8,318 nucleotides of DNA, taken from NCBI GenBank assembly GCA_019894815.1, contig JAGXNU010000088.1, forward strand, positions 1 to 8,318, in the 5' to 3' direction. Below are positions 7,008 to 8,318 of this stretch, in pieces (position 1 is the first letter of the stretch; every line of letters begins with the position of its first letter). Both the position numbers and the translations under genes were made by a program. This DNA comes from Promethearchaeota archaeon. Its GTDB lineage: Archaea > Asgardarchaeota > Lokiarchaeia > Sigyniarchaeales > SOKP01. Under the pieces are notes generated by a model. The model ran no database searches. It worked only from the letters and a program-made list of their open reading frames with translations, and was not told the origin of the DNA.

Positions 7008-8318
7008 CAAAACATAAACAATACCTACAATATTTAATATTGCAAGAACAATGAGAATTCCATTCCTATATTCTATTACTAATTGTAGAATGAAATCCCC
7101 GGATTCTTGTTCTAGAGATTTTACTACTAAGAAATACTCATGAGTATTACTTACAAAGGCACCCATTCTCTTCGTAGGATTTAATAGTGATAATCCATTA
7201 ATTGAATGAGAGATTAATACGGGTGAACCGTAACTATCAGGATTTGAATCAAAAAGGTACATTTCTGCTGGAACGGCGTCTAATTGATCTAATTCAAAGA
7301 AGTAATGATTTGGATGAAGAATTATGGGTTGGCAGAAGACACTATAATTTTCATTCAGATTAATGTTGAATTGAATGTTATCTGTCATGATAATCGGACT
7401 ATCTAATGCTTCTAATGCCGCATAACCTTGTGAAATTCCCCAGCCCTGTATGTTATCAGATATCGTCTGAGGATAAATAGTTCGATAGGAAGTAAGAGAG
7501 ATTATATTTTTAATTTGTAAAGCTGATAAGGATGGATCTTTTTCAATCATTAATGCAGCTAACCCTGCTACAAAAGGAGTTGAGGCTGACGTTCCTGATG
7601 CATAAACATAATTATTAAACGAGGGAGAAGGATAAGCACCATAGACTGAAACCGCAGGAGCACACACATCTGGTTTTATCACACCCTCATAAGTAGGTCC
7701 TCTACTACTAAGTGTATACATTTCACCGTCATAATCAACTCCACCTACCGCTAATACCGATTTAGCGGAAGCCGGAGCGTTAATAGTTGGCTCATTTGAA
7801 ACATCATTATCATTTCCCCCCGCAGCAACCACCAGAATATTTTCATCTACTAGTTGGGAAACAATTTTATTTAATTGATCTAAGCTATTAATATTATCAG
7901 GTGTAGGTTTTACACCAAAACTCATGCTGACTATTTTAATATCATATATTTCTTTATTTTCAAGCAACCAATCAACTGCTTTTTCAAGAATAAGGGATGA
8001 GGTTATCATTTCAGATCCGTCATCATAAAATAATTTCATTATAACGAACTCAACTCCAGGAGCTACTCCAGTATATGATGAGCTGTTTCCTCCTAAGATC
8101 GAGGCAGCCCATGTACCATGCCACTGAATATCATAAGGACTTGAAGTCGTATTTTCTATAGATTCATCATAAAATACCTTTATCCTCTCATTCCAATTCT
8201 GAGTACCATCATAAGTAAAAGAATCATGATTTGGTTGTATTCCTGTATCTAATACTGCCACGGTTACGCCTTTTCCCGTTAAATTTCTATCCCATAAACT
8301 TGGAGATAAGCCTATATA
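6975..8318 (-). CDS. Membrane-anchored subtilisin-like (S8) serine peptidase, 5'-partial
   Basis: 447 residues are visible from the window edge to the TAG. A GTG at 8259-8261 is not the start: the frame continues upstream through SLWDRNLTGKGVTVAVLDTG, the normal lead-in to the first S8 motif. Any signal peptide and propeptide lie outside the window. Catalytic residues in visible numbering are Asp24 (VAVLDTG, codon 8247-8249), His67 (HGTW, 8118-8120) and Ser244 (GTSAS-TP, 7587-7589), with oxyanion Asn169 (AAGGND). The peptidase fold ends near residue 306 (WGISQGYAALEAL). Residues about 315-417 form a beta-rich region ending in YFLVVKSL and SGDFILQL, like a pre-peptidase C-terminal domain. A hydrophobic helix (about 420-439) and a basic end (KKQILRRS) follow, suggesting the peptidase faces outside with its tail in the cytoplasm. 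His67 is followed by Thr-Trp, where many subtilases have Thr-His. An endopeptidase role on extracellular or envelope proteins is inferred; the substrate is unknown. Confidence 0.93.
   Translation of the reverse strand, partial: YIGLSPSLWDRNLTGKGVTVAVLDTGIQPNHDSFTYDGTQNWNERIKVFYDESIENTTSSPYDIQWHGTWAASILGGNSSSYTGVAPGVEFVIMKLFYDDGSEMITSSLILEKAVDWLLENKEIYDIKIVSMSFGVKPTPDNINSLDQLNKIVSQLVDENILVVAAGGNDNDVSNEPTINAPASAKSVLAVGGVDYDGEMYTLSSRGPTYEGVIKPDVCAPAVSVYGAYPSPSFNNYVYASGTSASTPFVAGLAALMIEKDPSLSALQIKNIISLTSYRTIYPQTISDNIQGWGISQGYAALEALDSPIIMTDNIQFNINLNENYSVFCQPIILHPNHYFFELDQLDAVPAEMYLFDSNPDSYGSPVLISHSINGLSLLNPTKRMGAFVSNTHEYFLVVKSLEQESGDFILQLVIEYRNGILIVLAILNIVGIVYVLKIKKQILRRS
7002..7061 (-). other. 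C-terminal transmembrane anchor of the S8 peptidase
   Basis: Visible residues 420-439 are almost all Ile, Leu, Val, Gly and Ala (GILIVLAILNIVGIVYVL and the next two residues). They follow an acidic/aromatic boundary (IEYRN) and precede a basic tail with three Lys and two Arg. By the positive-inside rule the tail is cytoplasmic and the catalytic domain is outside the membrane. Confidence 0.8.

Noticed and set aside
8259..8261. GTG as the start of the S8 peptidase
   Set aside because: It is the first Val of the VAVLDTG motif. The frame continues upstream to the edge with typical S8 sequence (SLWDRNLTGKGVT), so starting here would cut into the catalytic domain.

Overview
The window is AT-rich and holds two convergent genes. 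Both run off its edges, so neither the start codons nor the promoters are visible. About 83% of it is the 3' part of one giant gene on the + strand. That gene encodes at least 2312 residues of tetratricopeptide-like (TPR-like) helical repeats alternating with long, highly charged coiled-coil linkers. After a 34-base gap comes the 3' part of a subtilisin-family (S8) serine peptidase on the - strand, with a complete catalytic set, a C-terminal beta-type domain and a membrane anchor.

Organism: there is no rRNA or single-copy marker gene, so placement is inference. Low GC, a giant Lys/Glu/Gln-rich TPR/coiled-coil protein whose units end in an 'IGW' or 'IQW' motif, and a surface S8 peptidase with a C-terminal anchor and short basic tail together resemble Lokiarchaeia-like Asgard archaea. 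A bacterium, another archaeon or a protist is not excluded.

Layout: 2-1516, N-terminal part of the visible array (end of unit 0, then units 1-4, irregular spacing of 76, 103, 103, 115 and 119 residues). 1517-3595, six-unit block I. 3596-5674, six-unit block II. 5675-6539, units 17-19. 6540-6937, continuous coiled-coil tail with a lysine-rich end. 6941-6974, intergenic gap. 6975-8318, S8 peptidase (- strand).

The main discovery is a two-level periodicity in the giant protein. Units 5-10 and 11-16 have the same unit-length series (116, 116, 116, 117, 114, 114 residues) and the same order of three unit types (A-A-A-B-C-C). Each block is therefore exactly 693 codons (2079 bases). In every unit from 4 to 18 an aromatic residue lies exactly 39 residues before the next repeat. 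All length differences between these units fall in the other part of the unit. This looks like a ruler-like rod protein built by duplication of a six-unit cassette, with linker length strictly preserved. Nothing in the sequence links the peptidase functionally to the giant protein; they share only a convergent 3' boundary.
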